47,224 nt of DNA, taken from NCBI GenBank assembly GCA_965206395.1, contig CBDBJK010000025.1, positions 1-47,224 of the forward strand, written 5' to 3'. Positions 24,125-32,752 of this stretch are shown here, one piece after another. The notes beneath the pieces were generated by a model that did no database searches, was not told where the DNA came from, and saw only the letters and a program-made list of their open reading frames with translations. Numbering within the stretch: position 1 is the first letter of the stretch; each line of letters opens with the position of its first letter. The DNA comes from CBDBJK01 sp965206395 (GTDB taxonomy: Bacteria; Chloroflexota; Dehalococcoidia; Lucifugimonadales; CATOSD01). Made by a program: the position numbers and the translations under genes.

Positions 24125-24235
24125 TCAGGTGGAGCGTGGAATGGCGAAAGTGAGAGTGCTGCCAACCCCTTCCGTGCTTTCCACGTCAACCTTGCCGTTA
24201 AATGCATAAACGATAGCCAACCTCAGGTTGGTGCC
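24125..24235 (-). pseudogene. Histidine-kinase fossil (end of a HATPase_c domain)
   Basis: The minus strand reads GTNLRLAIVYAFNGKVDVES followed by TEGVGSTLTFAIPRST and a stop. This is the familiar G2-box to C-terminus of sensor kinases (GTGLGLAIV...HGGKV.VES..G.GS.FTF.IP), with the second and third glycines of the box changed. An in-frame stop lies immediately upstream and no N1/G1 boxes are visible, so only the last ~36 residues of a kinase remain. It is inactive and sits between the metallophosphoesterase and uppP. Confidence 0.65.
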
Positions 24236-24278
24236 TCAGACGCAGATGGCAGAATGCTGAGGGATAGAGCGAACAGCC

Positions 24279-25001
24279 TTATCGAATGTTGAGCGGCGAC
24301 ACACTGACGCCTGTTTCTGGATTCAAGTCTACGACGGCAACTGTCCTGCGCTGTGAACCCGAAGGAGCGCCGGAGTAATAGGCGAGCACTCCGCTTTGAG
24401 AGACATTTCGGAACGCGTGCACGTGACCCAGGGCAATATAATCACACTTCGCTTCGGATATTTCCTTGGGGGAGATGGGAGAGGAGCGGAACTCGTCGTT
24501 CTGACCGTCCATGAACATTCCGTGCGCAATTGGCACGTACCAGCTGTTCCCTGGCCTCGGCGGCAAACCTTCCAGGGGTCGAAAATCTGGATTGTGGTCG
24601 AACACTGGACGCCCCCACACAGCCAGGTTGAGGCCCTCGATAAGGATTAGCTCCCCGTCTTCTTGCCTTATCAAGTCGACATTTTCCGGCAAACTGCGAG
24701 ATGTCCAGCCAGTAGTGAGAAGCGTGTCATGATTGCCAGGCAGAACTACGACAGGTTTCCCAAACGAGCCAAGGTCATCAAATACACGATCGATCGTTGT
24801 GTCAGGGATGCGGCGGTTGTCGAACAGGTCTCCTGCTATTATTATCGCGTCAACCTTCATCTTATGGCTAGATGCGAGCATGGATTCCAGTCCGCGAAGG
24901 GCGTCTTCCGGGTAGATATCGCTTCCGATATGCAAATCTGAGGTATGTAGAAGTCTAAGCGGAGCTTGTTGAAACCCATTTGTCGAACCCGTTATTCCCA
25001 T
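24279..25001 (-). CDS. Calcineurin-like metallophosphoesterase (SbcD/Mre11-type motifs)
   Basis: All five metal-binding signatures are seen in order over 240 residues: DLHIG (D-x-H), GDLFDN, GNHD, the AHG histidine (PIAHGMFMDG) and GHVH. Motif order and the start LRLLHTSDLHIG match the SbcD/YhaO-like branch of DNA-repair phosphoesterases. The protein is short and lacks the SbcD capping domain, and no SbcC-like ATPase is adjacent, so a general phosphodiesterase role is equally possible. The start has GGGAGAG upstream. Confidence 0.85.
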   Translation of the reverse strand: MGITGSTNGFQQAPLRLLHTSDLHIGSDIYPEDALRGLESMLASSHKMKVDAIIIAGDLFDNRRIPDTTIDRVFDDLGSFGKPVVVLPGNHDTLLTTGWTSRSLPENVDLIRQEDGELILIEGLNLAVWGRPVFDHNPDFRPLEGLPPRPGNSWYVPIAHGMFMDGQNDEFRSSPISPKEISEAKCDYIALGHVHAFRNVSQSGVLAYYSGAPSGSQRRTVAVVDLNPETGVSVSPLNIR

Positions 25002-25144
25002 AGAGGTCTGCTCTCCCGCAAGTCTAATGTATCACTCAATTGTATTGTATCGTGAATTTTAGCACAAGAATATTTCTGGCATATTGCAAATCTGCATAAA
25101 ACCCGCTTGTGTCTCGCTATCGAACGGAACGAGCGCAATTTGCG

Positions 25145-25888
25145 TCACCAGACACGCACAACGTCCTCTTCCGCAAAGATTGGTCCAACTTCGAGACCAA
25201 GCGAAGGGCCAGCGTATAGTTCCGGAGGTACGCTTATGTCGGCGAGGAATAGTTCTCCAACCATTTCCCGTGCCTGCCCGGAGCGTAGACCTTCTTTGGG
25301 CAGAGCAAGCGTCAACGTCGCGGTAGCACGTATCGCCGGTTCATAAACATTGCCTGTCGCAGTATCAATTCCGCTGGGGACATCGAGTGAGAGAATCGGC
25401 GCATCGTGTTGTACCGCCGCAAGTATGAGTTGCGCCGTCGTACCAGCAGGTGCTCCTCGAAGGCTATAGCCAATCAGAGCGTCGATAATCAGGTCTGCCT
25501 GCGATAAGGTAACGCCATCAGCAGAAGGAGCGTCTATTTTTACGCCCATTCGCTGCAGGATATCCAATTGATGCTGTGGCACTTCGGTAAGTCTCGACTC
25601 TGACGCTGAAAGCATCACCTTCACGTCGGCTCCCCAGTTGTGCAGCCGCCGCGCGCAGACCAGCCCTCCGCCGCCGTTGCCACCCGTCCCAGCGAGGATT
25701 AACACCTTGCGACTTCTCGGATCGCCATCGAGGAATCGCCAGCGCGCAAGGTGGGCGAGATTTCGGCCAGCGTTCTCCATCATCTGTAAGAGGGAAATTC
25801 CGTAGTCTTCCATCATAGCCCTGTCCACCTCGCGCATCTGCTCGGTGGTCAAGAACGGAATATTTTCCTCCGCATTACTTGACGGCAT
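25145..25888 (-). CDS. nnrE: NAD(P)H-hydrate epimerase, YjeF N-terminal domain
   Basis: This 247-aa protein corresponds to the YjeF N-terminal domain alone, without the ADP-dependent dehydratase NnrD domain often fused to it. Landmarks are LTTEQMREVDRAMMEDYGIS at the N-terminus, the glycine loop LAGTGGNGGGGLVCARRL, DALIGYSLRGAP, and SLDVPSGIDTATG. It interconverts the R and S epimers of damaged hydrated NAD(P)H so that the dehydratase can repair them. The loop reads GGNGGGG where GxNNGGDG is common, a modest variation. Confidence 0.88.
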   Translation of the reverse strand: MPSSNAEENIPFLTTEQMREVDRAMMEDYGISLLQMMENAGRNLAHLARWRFLDGDPRSRKVLILAGTGGNGGGGLVCARRLHNWGADVKVMLSASESRLTEVPQHQLDILQRMGVKIDAPSADGVTLSQADLIIDALIGYSLRGAPAGTTAQLILAAVQHDAPILSLDVPSGIDTATGNVYEPAIRATATLTLALPKEGLRSGQAREMVGELFLADISVPPELYAGPSLGLEVGPIFAEEDVVRVW

Positions 25889-25926
25889 AGCTCATTCCCA
25901 TCTTTTCGGCGAACTGTCTGACATCG

Positions 25927-27465
25927 CTAATCTTGAATCACTGATACGTTATTGGTGTTGGAGTTCGCCGAGTATACCCGATTCGTCATAAAGTTCACCG
26001 TAATGCCGTCAGGAGTAAATCCTACCGCCAACGTTGCGATGATAGCGTTGGTTGCCCCGTCAAGCACCGACACTGTGTTGCTGGCATAGTTTCCTATGAA
26101 GATGTGATTCGTCGTTGGGTTCGCCGCGACTCCGCCCGGCTCTTTTCCAACAGGGATGGTGGCAATTACCGTATTCGTTGTTCCATCCAACACTGACACG
26201 GTCTCGCTGAAGTAGTTTCCTATATATATGAGGTTTGTAATCGGATTCACCCCGACAGCGTCTGGGCCTTTGCCTACCGGTACGGTGGTAATAATGGTGT
26301 TCGTGGCCCCGTCAATCACTGTGACGACATTCACATCACCTGTCGCGGCGTAAATGCGGTTGGTCTTCGGATTCACTCCGATGCCAAACGGCGGCCCATC
26401 GAGTGGAATCGTGGCTATGACCGTGTTCGTAGAGCCGTCCACTACTGACACACTGTTGCCGCCGTAGTTTCCGACGTAGATGCGGCTACTCCACCCAATT
26501 ACCCCGACCGCACAAGGAAACCTTCCCACTGGTACGGTGGCGGTTACGGTGTTCGAGTTGGTGTCAATCACAGTTACGTCGTTCGAGTTGACGTTGGCGA
26601 CATAGGTTAGCTTGCTCAAAGAGTCCGTTCCGACCGCGCAGGGTTCTTTCCCGACAGGGACGGTGGCGACGACGTTGTTGCTGGCACCATCTATCACAGC
26701 AAGAGTATCATCGCCCGTGTTGGGCACGAATATACGATTGCTCAGAGAGTCTACCGCAACGCCGACGGGGTGGACACCCACCGTTATGGTAGGCTTAACG
26801 GACGCAAAGGCGAGCGTAAGCGGCCCAACGACGCCCTGGGCAAACACGCGGAACGAGTCAATCACAAAGACGTGATAGCTGCTGTTCGGTGGCAAATCCG
26901 CGGAAATCTTTAAGCTTTTGCTAAAAGCGCCGTCTGTGAGCATCGTGAAACCGAGCAGCCTGACCATGCCATTACTGCCTGCTAATCCAGCGATGGCCCA
27001 CTGGCTAGTCGGGTCGAAACCGCTAGCCGACACGTCTATTGTTCCGCCGGGGAACGAAGTCGTTGGAGAAAACCCGAACCAGGGAGCGTCCGTTGGCGTC
27101 ACGGCAAGAGTGCCGGTGAGGTTGATGGCTATCATGCCTGATGAATCGCCGACATGAACCAGGTATCTGCCTGGAATCAGGTTTTCGGGTATCTTAAAGC
27201 TCTTGCTAAAGCTGCCTTCGCTCAGAATCGCGAGGCCCAGTGTGGTGCGTTGACCATCCGCGTCCATTACGGATACAACAACGGCTGTGCTTGCCGCGTC
27301 AAATAGAGTCCCAGACACGGTAAAAAGGTCTCCAGGTGCCACGATATTGGGCGAGTGCGTGAACCTGGGTGGCTTGCCTTCGGCGTTAGCAACGTCCGTC
27401 GGAATCAACACTACGGTGAGGAAAGCCATCAGCAAGAACATCAAAAGGAAAAGGCGGTTGGTCAT
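25927..27465 (-). CDS. Secreted YVTN-repeat beta-propeller surface protein
   Basis: Start chosen at ATG 27465, preceded by GAGGA at 7 bp; a longer frame runs into the upstream gene. Residues 1-28 are a signal peptide (LFLLMFLLMAFLTVVLIPTD). Residues ~30-210 hold two Ig-like repeats, each with FSKSFKIP or FSKSLKIS-type segments. Residues ~225-512 are about seven YVTN repeats of ~42 residues (VGxxPxGVAVNPxTNxIYVxN...VSVIDGxTNTVIATIP), forming a seven-bladed propeller. Such proteins sit on the cell surface or in S-layers. It follows the DUF362 gene by 16 bp and is co-transcribed with it. No C-terminal anchor is visible. Confidence 0.88.
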   Translation of the reverse strand: MTNRLFLLMFLLMAFLTVVLIPTDVANAEGKPPRFTHSPNIVAPGDLFTVSGTLFDAASTAVVVSVMDADGQRTTLGLAILSEGSFSKSFKIPENLIPGRYLVHVGDSSGMIAINLTGTLAVTPTDAPWFGFSPTTSFPGGTIDVSASGFDPTSQWAIAGLAGSNGMVRLLGFTMLTDGAFSKSLKISADLPPNSSYHVFVIDSFRVFAQGVVGPLTLAFASVKPTITVGVHPVGVAVDSLSNRIFVPNTGDDTLAVIDGASNNVVATVPVGKEPCAVGTDSLSKLTYVANVNSNDVTVIDTNSNTVTATVPVGRFPCAVGVIGWSSRIYVGNYGGNSVSVVDGSTNTVIATIPLDGPPFGIGVNPKTNRIYAATGDVNVVTVIDGATNTIITTVPVGKGPDAVGVNPITNLIYIGNYFSETVSVLDGTTNTVIATIPVGKEPGGVAANPTTNHIFIGNYASNTVSVLDGATNAIIATLAVGFTPDGITVNFMTNRVYSANSNTNNVSVIQD

Positions 27466-27481
27466 TTCGATTCCTCGCCCA

Positions 27482-28801
27482 TCAGATGATGTTCCCCCAA
27501 CCAATGGCATAAACATCAGCCGTCTTGTCAGGGTCGAATGCGCGAATACGAGCCGCATAACGGCCAGAAGGCAGAACGACCCCATTGTCGTCTCTCCCAT
27601 CCCATTCGAGTGTATTTGTTCCTGATGGTATTTCGGTCCAATCCTGCAATGCTCGCTTGTGCCTTATCAGCCAGGGTCGAAAATCTGCGGTTTCAACGAT
27701 GTCCACACGAACGCTAGCATCCCGGTCAATCCAATATGTGATCTCGGTAGTCTGTCCGTCGCCGGGCGAGAATTCAGCGGGATTGAAACCTGGCATCTCG
27801 ATGTTGATAGGAATGAGTGCTCTGGCAAACTCACGTGAAGGCAACGCATCTCCAACAACATCTATGGAGTTCATATCGTTCGGGCCTAGTCCCAGGGCCG
27901 AGGCGTACCTCAAATGCTGAACCCAGGTCTGAGGAATGCGCATTACTTCCAAGCATGTTTTGTCAACCGCCAGGGCGTTCGCTCCGGCCACAACCACGTC
28001 CATCTTTACTGGCTGGCCGTACAGAGGGCCAAAGCCTTCCATGCCCCATATGCCGTCAACGACCGCGTAATCGATAGGCCGCACGAGGTTGAGATCAACG
28101 ATGGTTTGGCTTATGCTCCGGTTGTGCATGGCGAAGCGACCTGTGGGGTACGAAACCGGGTCGCGGTAAAACGGCTCCGCAGGCAATCCAAATAGGTTCT
28201 TCATTGCGAGGGTTGCAACGGTATCTCCATGGGTCTTCAGCTTCGACGCGCTGATAAATACCACTTCAGGTTCCATCAGGGGTTTGGGCATATAGAGCCA
28301 ACGATACGCCATCGCGCCTGGAACAGGGAAAATGCCAACCGGCCAATCAGCAAGATCGACCAGCGCAACGCGTTCATCATAGCTATTGAAGAAGTCGTAG
28401 CCAGAGTCCGAAAAACGCGCCCCTCCGGGGCCAGTCTCCACGATGACCACTTTGTCTGCATCAAAATACAGTGCGAGGTCTACCAGGGCGCGCGCTACTC
28501 TGGGGTCGGTGTTCGCGGCGTACCACGTGGGTCGACCGGAGACTAGATTGGTCTTTATCACCACTGTGCGGCCCGCGACCCGACCCGCGGGCCATTCGTT
28601 ACTGACTTCGACGGCTCTTATTGTCGCGGCATAGGGGTCTGTCAGATTGCCCACGCCTACGCGGTAGTCAAGCGCATTCGCGCTCACCGGTGTGCTCGCA
28701 AACCAGTTGTGGACTAGCGAGGTCAGCCATAAGGCCGCTCCCCCGGTCACAACCTTGAGAAACTGCCTTCGGCTCAAGCCACTAGCGTTCCACTCGTCCA
28801 T
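27482..28801 (-). CDS. Tat-exported DUF362 protein with C-terminal FlgD-like Ig domain
   Basis: Start at ATG 28801 with GAGGGAG upstream. The N-terminus is a Tat signal (SRRQFLKVVTGGAALWLTSL). The DUF362 region spans ~50-320 (TVVIKTNLVSGRPTWYAANT; SASKLKTHGDTVATLAMKN; VVDGIWGMEGFGPLYGQPVK). DUF362 proteins often bear iron-sulfur clusters, but the typical ferredoxin cysteines are absent here. The last ~95 residues resemble a FlgD-type Ig fold (WDGRDDNGVVLPSGRYAARI), seen in many extracellular proteins. First gene of a two-gene unit with the YVTN propeller. Substrate unknown. Confidence 0.82.
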   Translation of the reverse strand: MDEWNASGLSRRQFLKVVTGGAALWLTSLVHNWFASTPVSANALDYRVGVGNLTDPYAATIRAVEVSNEWPAGRVAGRTVVIKTNLVSGRPTWYAANTDPRVARALVDLALYFDADKVVIVETGPGGARFSDSGYDFFNSYDERVALVDLADWPVGIFPVPGAMAYRWLYMPKPLMEPEVVFISASKLKTHGDTVATLAMKNLFGLPAEPFYRDPVSYPTGRFAMHNRSISQTIVDLNLVRPIDYAVVDGIWGMEGFGPLYGQPVKMDVVVAGANALAVDKTCLEVMRIPQTWVQHLRYASALGLGPNDMNSIDVVGDALPSREFARALIPINIEMPGFNPAEFSPGDGQTTEITYWIDRDASVRVDIVETADFRPWLIRHKRALQDWTEIPSGTNTLEWDGRDDNGVVLPSGRYAARIRAFDPDKTADVYAIGWGNII

Positions 28802-28892
28802 TCCACTCCCTCTTCTCACAACTGCCAGTGAGCAACTCGAACTCCAGGTTGGAACATTAACGATTCCAGTTCATCAGTACCGCGAATTTCTG

Positions 28893-30641
28893 CTAAGGGT
28901 GCTCGATGCGAACATCAAGAACCGCCGCCCTGCCATTTCTGACCTGTTCCATTGCTCGCTCCAGCGCGGGCTTGACCTCACCGGGGTCTGTGACAATCTC
29001 ACCATAGGATCGACATGCCTCCGCCACCATTGCGAAGTCCACCGATGGGCCTAACCCCATTCCGACCCAGTTATTGGTCTTATCCGAATAGCTGGTGGCA
29101 TATCCGTTTTTCAAAGCCTGCTTGGGGGCGTTGTGAATCTCATTGTTGTAGATGACTGTTAGAAATGGCGCATCATGTACGTCTGCGGCCCAGAGCGTCG
29201 ATGTTGGACAGCCGTAGTAGAAGGCTCCATCTCCAACAGTCGTTACAACAGTTTTGTCAGGTTTGGCAAGCTTTGTGCCAAGAGCAGCACCTAAAGCCCA
29301 TCCGAGGCTTGAGCCGCCGCTCTTGAAGAATGTCGCGGGCTGGCTCCTCTTGATATAGCTACTAACATTACCTGAGTTGGTTACACATTCGTCCAGGACG
29401 ATTGTGTCCTCATCCACGACCTGATTGATACAATAGCTGAGCCACTGTGGAGTTATCTGGTCGCGTTGAGCATGGCTCAGGGCAAGCTGCTCCGCTTCCT
29501 CGCGCTGCTTTTCGTGGCGGTCTTTGATTAACTGGAAACGTTCGTCAATGCGCGCCTTATCCGCCTCGGAAATCTTGTCGTTGATTGCCTGCACAAGAGA
29601 TGGGACTGCTTTCGCGGAATCGGCGTGAATAAGGAGGTCGCTTGGGAACACCCAGAGCGGAATAGTCTGCTTTACAGGGTCGAAATCGATGTTTATCAGT
29701 AGAGCATTGGGATTGGGTTTGCCTGCGGCCGGAATGTAAGGCACGTCCTGGTCTATCGTCAATATGACATCGGCGTCTTCGATGTAGGGTTGTGATGAGC
29801 CCCCGGCGGACATCGGGTGAGTGCTGGGAAAGTTCATGTAAACAGGTTCTGAGACCACCGGAGCGCCTATTGTATCGGCTAACTCAACCAATGCCGCAAC
29901 AGTGGACGGGTTTCTTCCAGACTGTCCAGTGATTATCAACGGGTTGGTGGCATTCAGCAGAAGCTCTGCTGCCTCATCAATCGACTTGGGGTCGGCGGCA
30001 GGTGTGATCGCAGGGCCATGTCTTCCGGCAGGAGGCAGCTTCACCTCGGTCATATGATCCATGAGCACTTCCCTAGGAAGGGTTAGGTAGACAGGGCCGC
30101 TTGGCTCGGACGAGGCTACCTGAAACGCCCTCTGCACGACATGCTGGATGTTCTCTGCACGCCGCAATTCGTAGTCCCATTTGGTGAAGTTGCGTAAGAC
30201 CCCGGCTTGATCGAGCTGCTCCTGCGTCCAGTGGATGCTCATAGAACGGGTGCCTTCCATCTCTCCCTCGAACGTTATCGGCGCTCGACCTGCACACAAG
30301 ATGATTCCTGCCCGTCCTCTCTGTGCATTGTGCATGCCGCCGCCTAGTTGAAGAGTGCCCGCATCCACGTGTACCATTACAACCTGGGGTTTTCTGGACA
30401 CCATGAAGTGACCGTGAGCAGCAGCAAGGGCCGTAGACTCGTCCGGGCACAGCACGACTTTTGGCACAGGCCTGCCAATGTCGGCAAATTTAGCTATCGC
30501 CTCTTGAATGGGGAAGGTGTCTGTTCCAGAATTCAGGAACAAGAACTCAACCCCATTGCTGTTGAGCAATTCGATAAATGCCTCTGCTCCACGCTCTACT
30601 GGCACTGTCGCCTCTGACGAATGCGAACTTGCGGAGGTCAT
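28893..30641 (-). CDS. Thiamine-diphosphate enzyme, acetolactate-synthase-like
   Basis: This 582-aa protein has the three-domain layout of the POX/AHAS family: PYR domain (~15-190) with the catalytic Glu in CPDESTALAAAHGH, central domain (~205-335; NPLIITGQSGRNPSTVAALV), and PP domain (~400-575) with the cofactor motif GDGAFYYGCPTSTLWAADVH...IYNNEIHN. The GMHNAQRGRAGIILCAGRAP region and the sequence NEIHN rather than NQ or NN in the cofactor loop are like uncharacterised acetolactate-synthase-like enzymes, not biosynthetic IlvB. No regulatory subunit gene is adjacent. The start follows AAGGAGA. The substrate is unknown; a 2-oxoacid decarboxylase or ligase is likely. Confidence 0.87.
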   Translation of the reverse strand: MTSASSHSSEATVPVERGAEAFIELLNSNGVEFLFLNSGTDTFPIQEAIAKFADIGRPVPKVVLCPDESTALAAAHGHFMVSRKPQVVMVHVDAGTLQLGGGMHNAQRGRAGIILCAGRAPITFEGEMEGTRSMSIHWTQEQLDQAGVLRNFTKWDYELRRAENIQHVVQRAFQVASSEPSGPVYLTLPREVLMDHMTEVKLPPAGRHGPAITPAADPKSIDEAAELLLNATNPLIITGQSGRNPSTVAALVELADTIGAPVVSEPVYMNFPSTHPMSAGGSSQPYIEDADVILTIDQDVPYIPAAGKPNPNALLINIDFDPVKQTIPLWVFPSDLLIHADSAKAVPSLVQAINDKISEADKARIDERFQLIKDRHEKQREEAEQLALSHAQRDQITPQWLSYCINQVVDEDTIVLDECVTNSGNVSSYIKRSQPATFFKSGGSSLGWALGAALGTKLAKPDKTVVTTVGDGAFYYGCPTSTLWAADVHDAPFLTVIYNNEIHNAPKQALKNGYATSYSDKTNNWVGMGLGPSVDFAMVAEACRSYGEIVTDPGEVKPALERAMEQVRNGRAAVLDVRIEHP

Positions 30642-30710
30642 TGAGTGTCTCCTTTTTCGGAATGCATGACTACTTCCGCTTCACATAAGCGGCATTAGTT
30701 CGATGATGCT

Positions 30711-30740
30711 ATCCTACACTCTGAGTGAACATTGGGTCAA
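30711..30740 (-). promoter_or_regulatory. Promoter of the TPP-enzyme gene
   Basis: On the minus strand TTGACC (complement of 30735-30740), 18 bp, TAGGAT (complement of 30711-30716). A hairpin CCGCTT-cacat-AAGCGG (30676-30692) lies in the predicted 5' leader. Confidence 0.5.
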
Positions 30741-30877
30741 ATCGCGGCGATGTTCCGAGCACTCATGAATGCCATGCACATCCGAACAGTATCGAGCTTG
30801 CGTAACCATATCGACAAGTGACATCCTGTGATTGCTCGCATTTGAGGCGATAGGTTCCAGACGCTGAGACAGAGGAA

Positions 30878-32170
30878 GTGGGTGGCTCTATCAGAATATA
30901 TACCTTTGCAGTAATCTTCGTAACGTTGATCATAATCACGGCGGTGATTGGAACCAGAGGCGGTGCTTTCTCCACGATCTCCACCATGCCACCAGAGCCA
31001 GGGGTCAACCTGATCGCTTTTGTAGACCTTGAAGGCTCCATAAGAACAATGCGCCCAGACGGCTCCAATGTGGCGCAGATAAGCCCTGAGGCTGGAATTT
31101 TCACGTGGCCCTCGTGGTCTCCCGACGCAACGCAGGTCGCTTTCTCTGGTATTACCCTTCAGGACGATGTGCGAAGCCCATTCACTCTCTTTGTGCTACG
31201 TTTTGGAGATGACGAGCCAAGGACAATCTATACGAACGAACCGGACATGGGGCCTATTCTGGTGGGGATGCCTCATTATGCCCTCTGGTCTCCAGACAGC
31301 AAACGTATTTCGTTCATGGCAGGCACGCCCGAAGGTCTGACAATTTTCATAGATGACCTGCACGATAATTCCGAATCACAGGTCGTCTTGCGCAATTCAC
31401 CTCTCTATGCTGCGTGGTCGTCCGATTCAGAGCACTTGATAGTGCACGGGAACGTCGACCATTTCCTTGTAGATGTTAATGACGCTGGCAATGCAATAAA
31501 CCTCGGCATTCACTCCGCCAGGTATCGAACGCCCGCGTGGTGGTCTTCTGGCAACGGCCTGGCATACGTCGCCGATGACCCGACCGGCAGGGCCAGGATA
31601 CACTCAGATGACCCCACCTCTGAAAGCCGAATACTTGTAGACGAAGTGCCAGGTATCACGGCCTTTCTTTGGTCTCCCGACGGCCAGTCGTTGGCTGTGG
31701 CACGTCCCGGGCAGGCTCTCGGCGCTATTGCTGGCTTCGTCTATCAGGGCGTGACCTTTTTCTCGTCAGACGGCGTAAGGCAATTATTCGAGATAGACGA
31801 AAACGTAATCGCCTACTTCTGGTCGCCCGACAGCACAAAGCTGGCTTACGTCACCCTGTCGGATACCAGAGGCTCGCTGCGCTGGAACATACTAGATGTT
31901 CATGATGGCGCCCATTGGTCTCTCGTAGACTTCGTGCCGACGCAAGACCAGTTGAGCATCTTTCAGTTTTTCGACCAGTTCGCATACTCTCAATCGATGT
32001 GGTCCCCTGACAGTCGGTCACTTGTATTCGCTGGCAGTATTGTGGGCGAGGGCGTTTCCGCGTCGTTGAGACTTCAGGCGTTGTCACAAATAATCGTGCT
32101 AGATACAGAACCCAACCCTACAGTGCAGCCCATCGCCGACGGTCTACTAGCTACGTGGTCGCCTCGTTAA
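30878..32170 (+). CDS. Membrane-anchored TolB-like (WD40/PD40) beta-propeller protein
   Basis: The GTG at 30878 is the only start before an in-frame stop at 30851. Residues ~6-26 are an N-terminal membrane anchor (IYTFAVIFVTLIIITAVIG). The rest holds repeated PD40 blades marked by WSPDATQVAFS, WSPDSKRISFM, WSSDSEHLIVH, WSPDGQSLAVA, WSPDSTKLAYV and WSPDSRSLVFA, six or more blades of a TolB-like propeller facing outside. TolB-like propellers bind peptides or proteins; no enzyme motif is seen. It is divergent from the TPP-enzyme gene. Confidence 0.85.
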   Translation: MGGSIRIYTFAVIFVTLIIITAVIGTRGGAFSTISTMPPEPGVNLIAFVDLEGSIRTMRPDGSNVAQISPEAGIFTWPSWSPDATQVAFSGITLQDDVRSPFTLFVLRFGDDEPRTIYTNEPDMGPILVGMPHYALWSPDSKRISFMAGTPEGLTIFIDDLHDNSESQVVLRNSPLYAAWSSDSEHLIVHGNVDHFLVDVNDAGNAINLGIHSARYRTPAWWSSGNGLAYVADDPTGRARIHSDDPTSESRILVDEVPGITAFLWSPDGQSLAVARPGQALGAIAGFVYQGVTFFSSDGVRQLFEIDENVIAYFWSPDSTKLAYVTLSDTRGSLRWNILDVHDGAHWSLVDFVPTQDQLSIFQFFDQFAYSQSMWSPDSRSLVFAGSIVGEGVSASLRLQALSQIIVLDTEPNPTVQPIADGLLATWSPR

Positions 32171-32267
32171 ACCTGATTTTCACGTACTCGCATCCTATTA
32201 TTAAGCGTTAGATTGGAATACAATCGCACTTTCAGAGGGAGCTTCATTCGTGATTTCCTGCGCAATG
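32171..32267. other. Non-coding spacer ahead of the RNA candidate
   Basis: It lies between the TolB-like gene stop and the promoter at 32268. I see no coding frame, repeat or hairpin of note here. Confidence 0.5.
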
Positions 32268-32296
32268 TTGACGGTTTTGCAGACCTCTGGTAAAGT
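32268..32296 (+). promoter_or_regulatory. Sigma-70-type promoter upstream of a candidate small RNA
   Basis: TTGACG (32268-32273), 17 bp, TAAAGT (32291-32296). Predicted start is near 32303. Confidence 0.55.
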
Positions 32297-32302
32297 CAAA
32301 AT

Positions 32303-32465
32303 TAGAGATAGATGACGATAGTCGAGACAAATGGATGCTCTGGAGAGAGAATCCGACAAGCTGTCAACACACTGAACGGGCCGCCCTGCTCGTAAGGTAG
32401 GAGGTTGTCAGGAGGTGACGCAGAGCAGTACGCCGCCAGGTGAATGTTTCATATGGCGGCTTTTT
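32303..32465 (+). ncRNA. Candidate structured small RNA of ~160 nt, unknown class
   Basis: It is bounded by a promoter (32268-32296) and a terminator (GCCGCCA 32432-32438 pairing with TGGCGGC 32454-32460, then TTTTT). No reading frame with a good RBS is contained. Internal complementarity includes CTGCTC (~32391) with GAGCAG (~32424), GACAA with TTGTC, and a small hairpin GTCA-GGAGG-TGAC that presents a GGAGG loop. I do not recognise tmRNA, RNase P, 6S, SRP or a known riboswitch. It lies ~290 bp before the E1 genes and could be an independent RNA or an attenuated leader. Confidence 0.4.
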
Positions 32466-32503
32466 CGTCTTTGAATCTTGAAAGGAAATGAGGGATTTCA
32501 GCG

Positions 32504-32536
32504 AAAAAGGTCTCAACGGGTAGAGCCATTGAGACC
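32504..32536 (-). terminator. Possible minus-strand terminator
   Basis: GGTCTCAA (32509-32516) pairs with TTGAGACC (32529-32536). On the minus strand the hairpin is followed by TTTTT. It would stop transcripts coming from the right; no minus-strand gene is evident just there. Confidence 0.45.
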
Positions 32537-32752
32537 TTGGTTGCACCAGAAACAAGCAGGCACCAGTGCAGCAGGATAGTAGCATAGGCTCTTGAAATGA
32601 GTCAAGCCAGGTATGCTTTGGAGACTCTCTTGCAAGAGCGGTTTCTATCGAGGGCCAATCCGACGGCTCTCGAATACTGGCCTTGCCCTACCCAACCTGC
32701 GATTGCCTGCACCACCAATCCCTCAAGTAAGCCAGACGATTGGGAGGTGTGT

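Noticed and set aside
32390..32430. Possible SRP (4.5S) RNA because of TTGTCAGG...AGAGCAG
   Set aside because: The invariant GGAA tetraloop segment of SRP RNA is missing and the spacing is wrong; kept only as an RNA of unknown class.
32364..32585. Minus-strand gene opposite the RNA candidate
   Set aside because: Frames there are low-complexity antisense with no RBS or family motif; the minus-strand terminator at 32504-32536 alone does not justify a gene.
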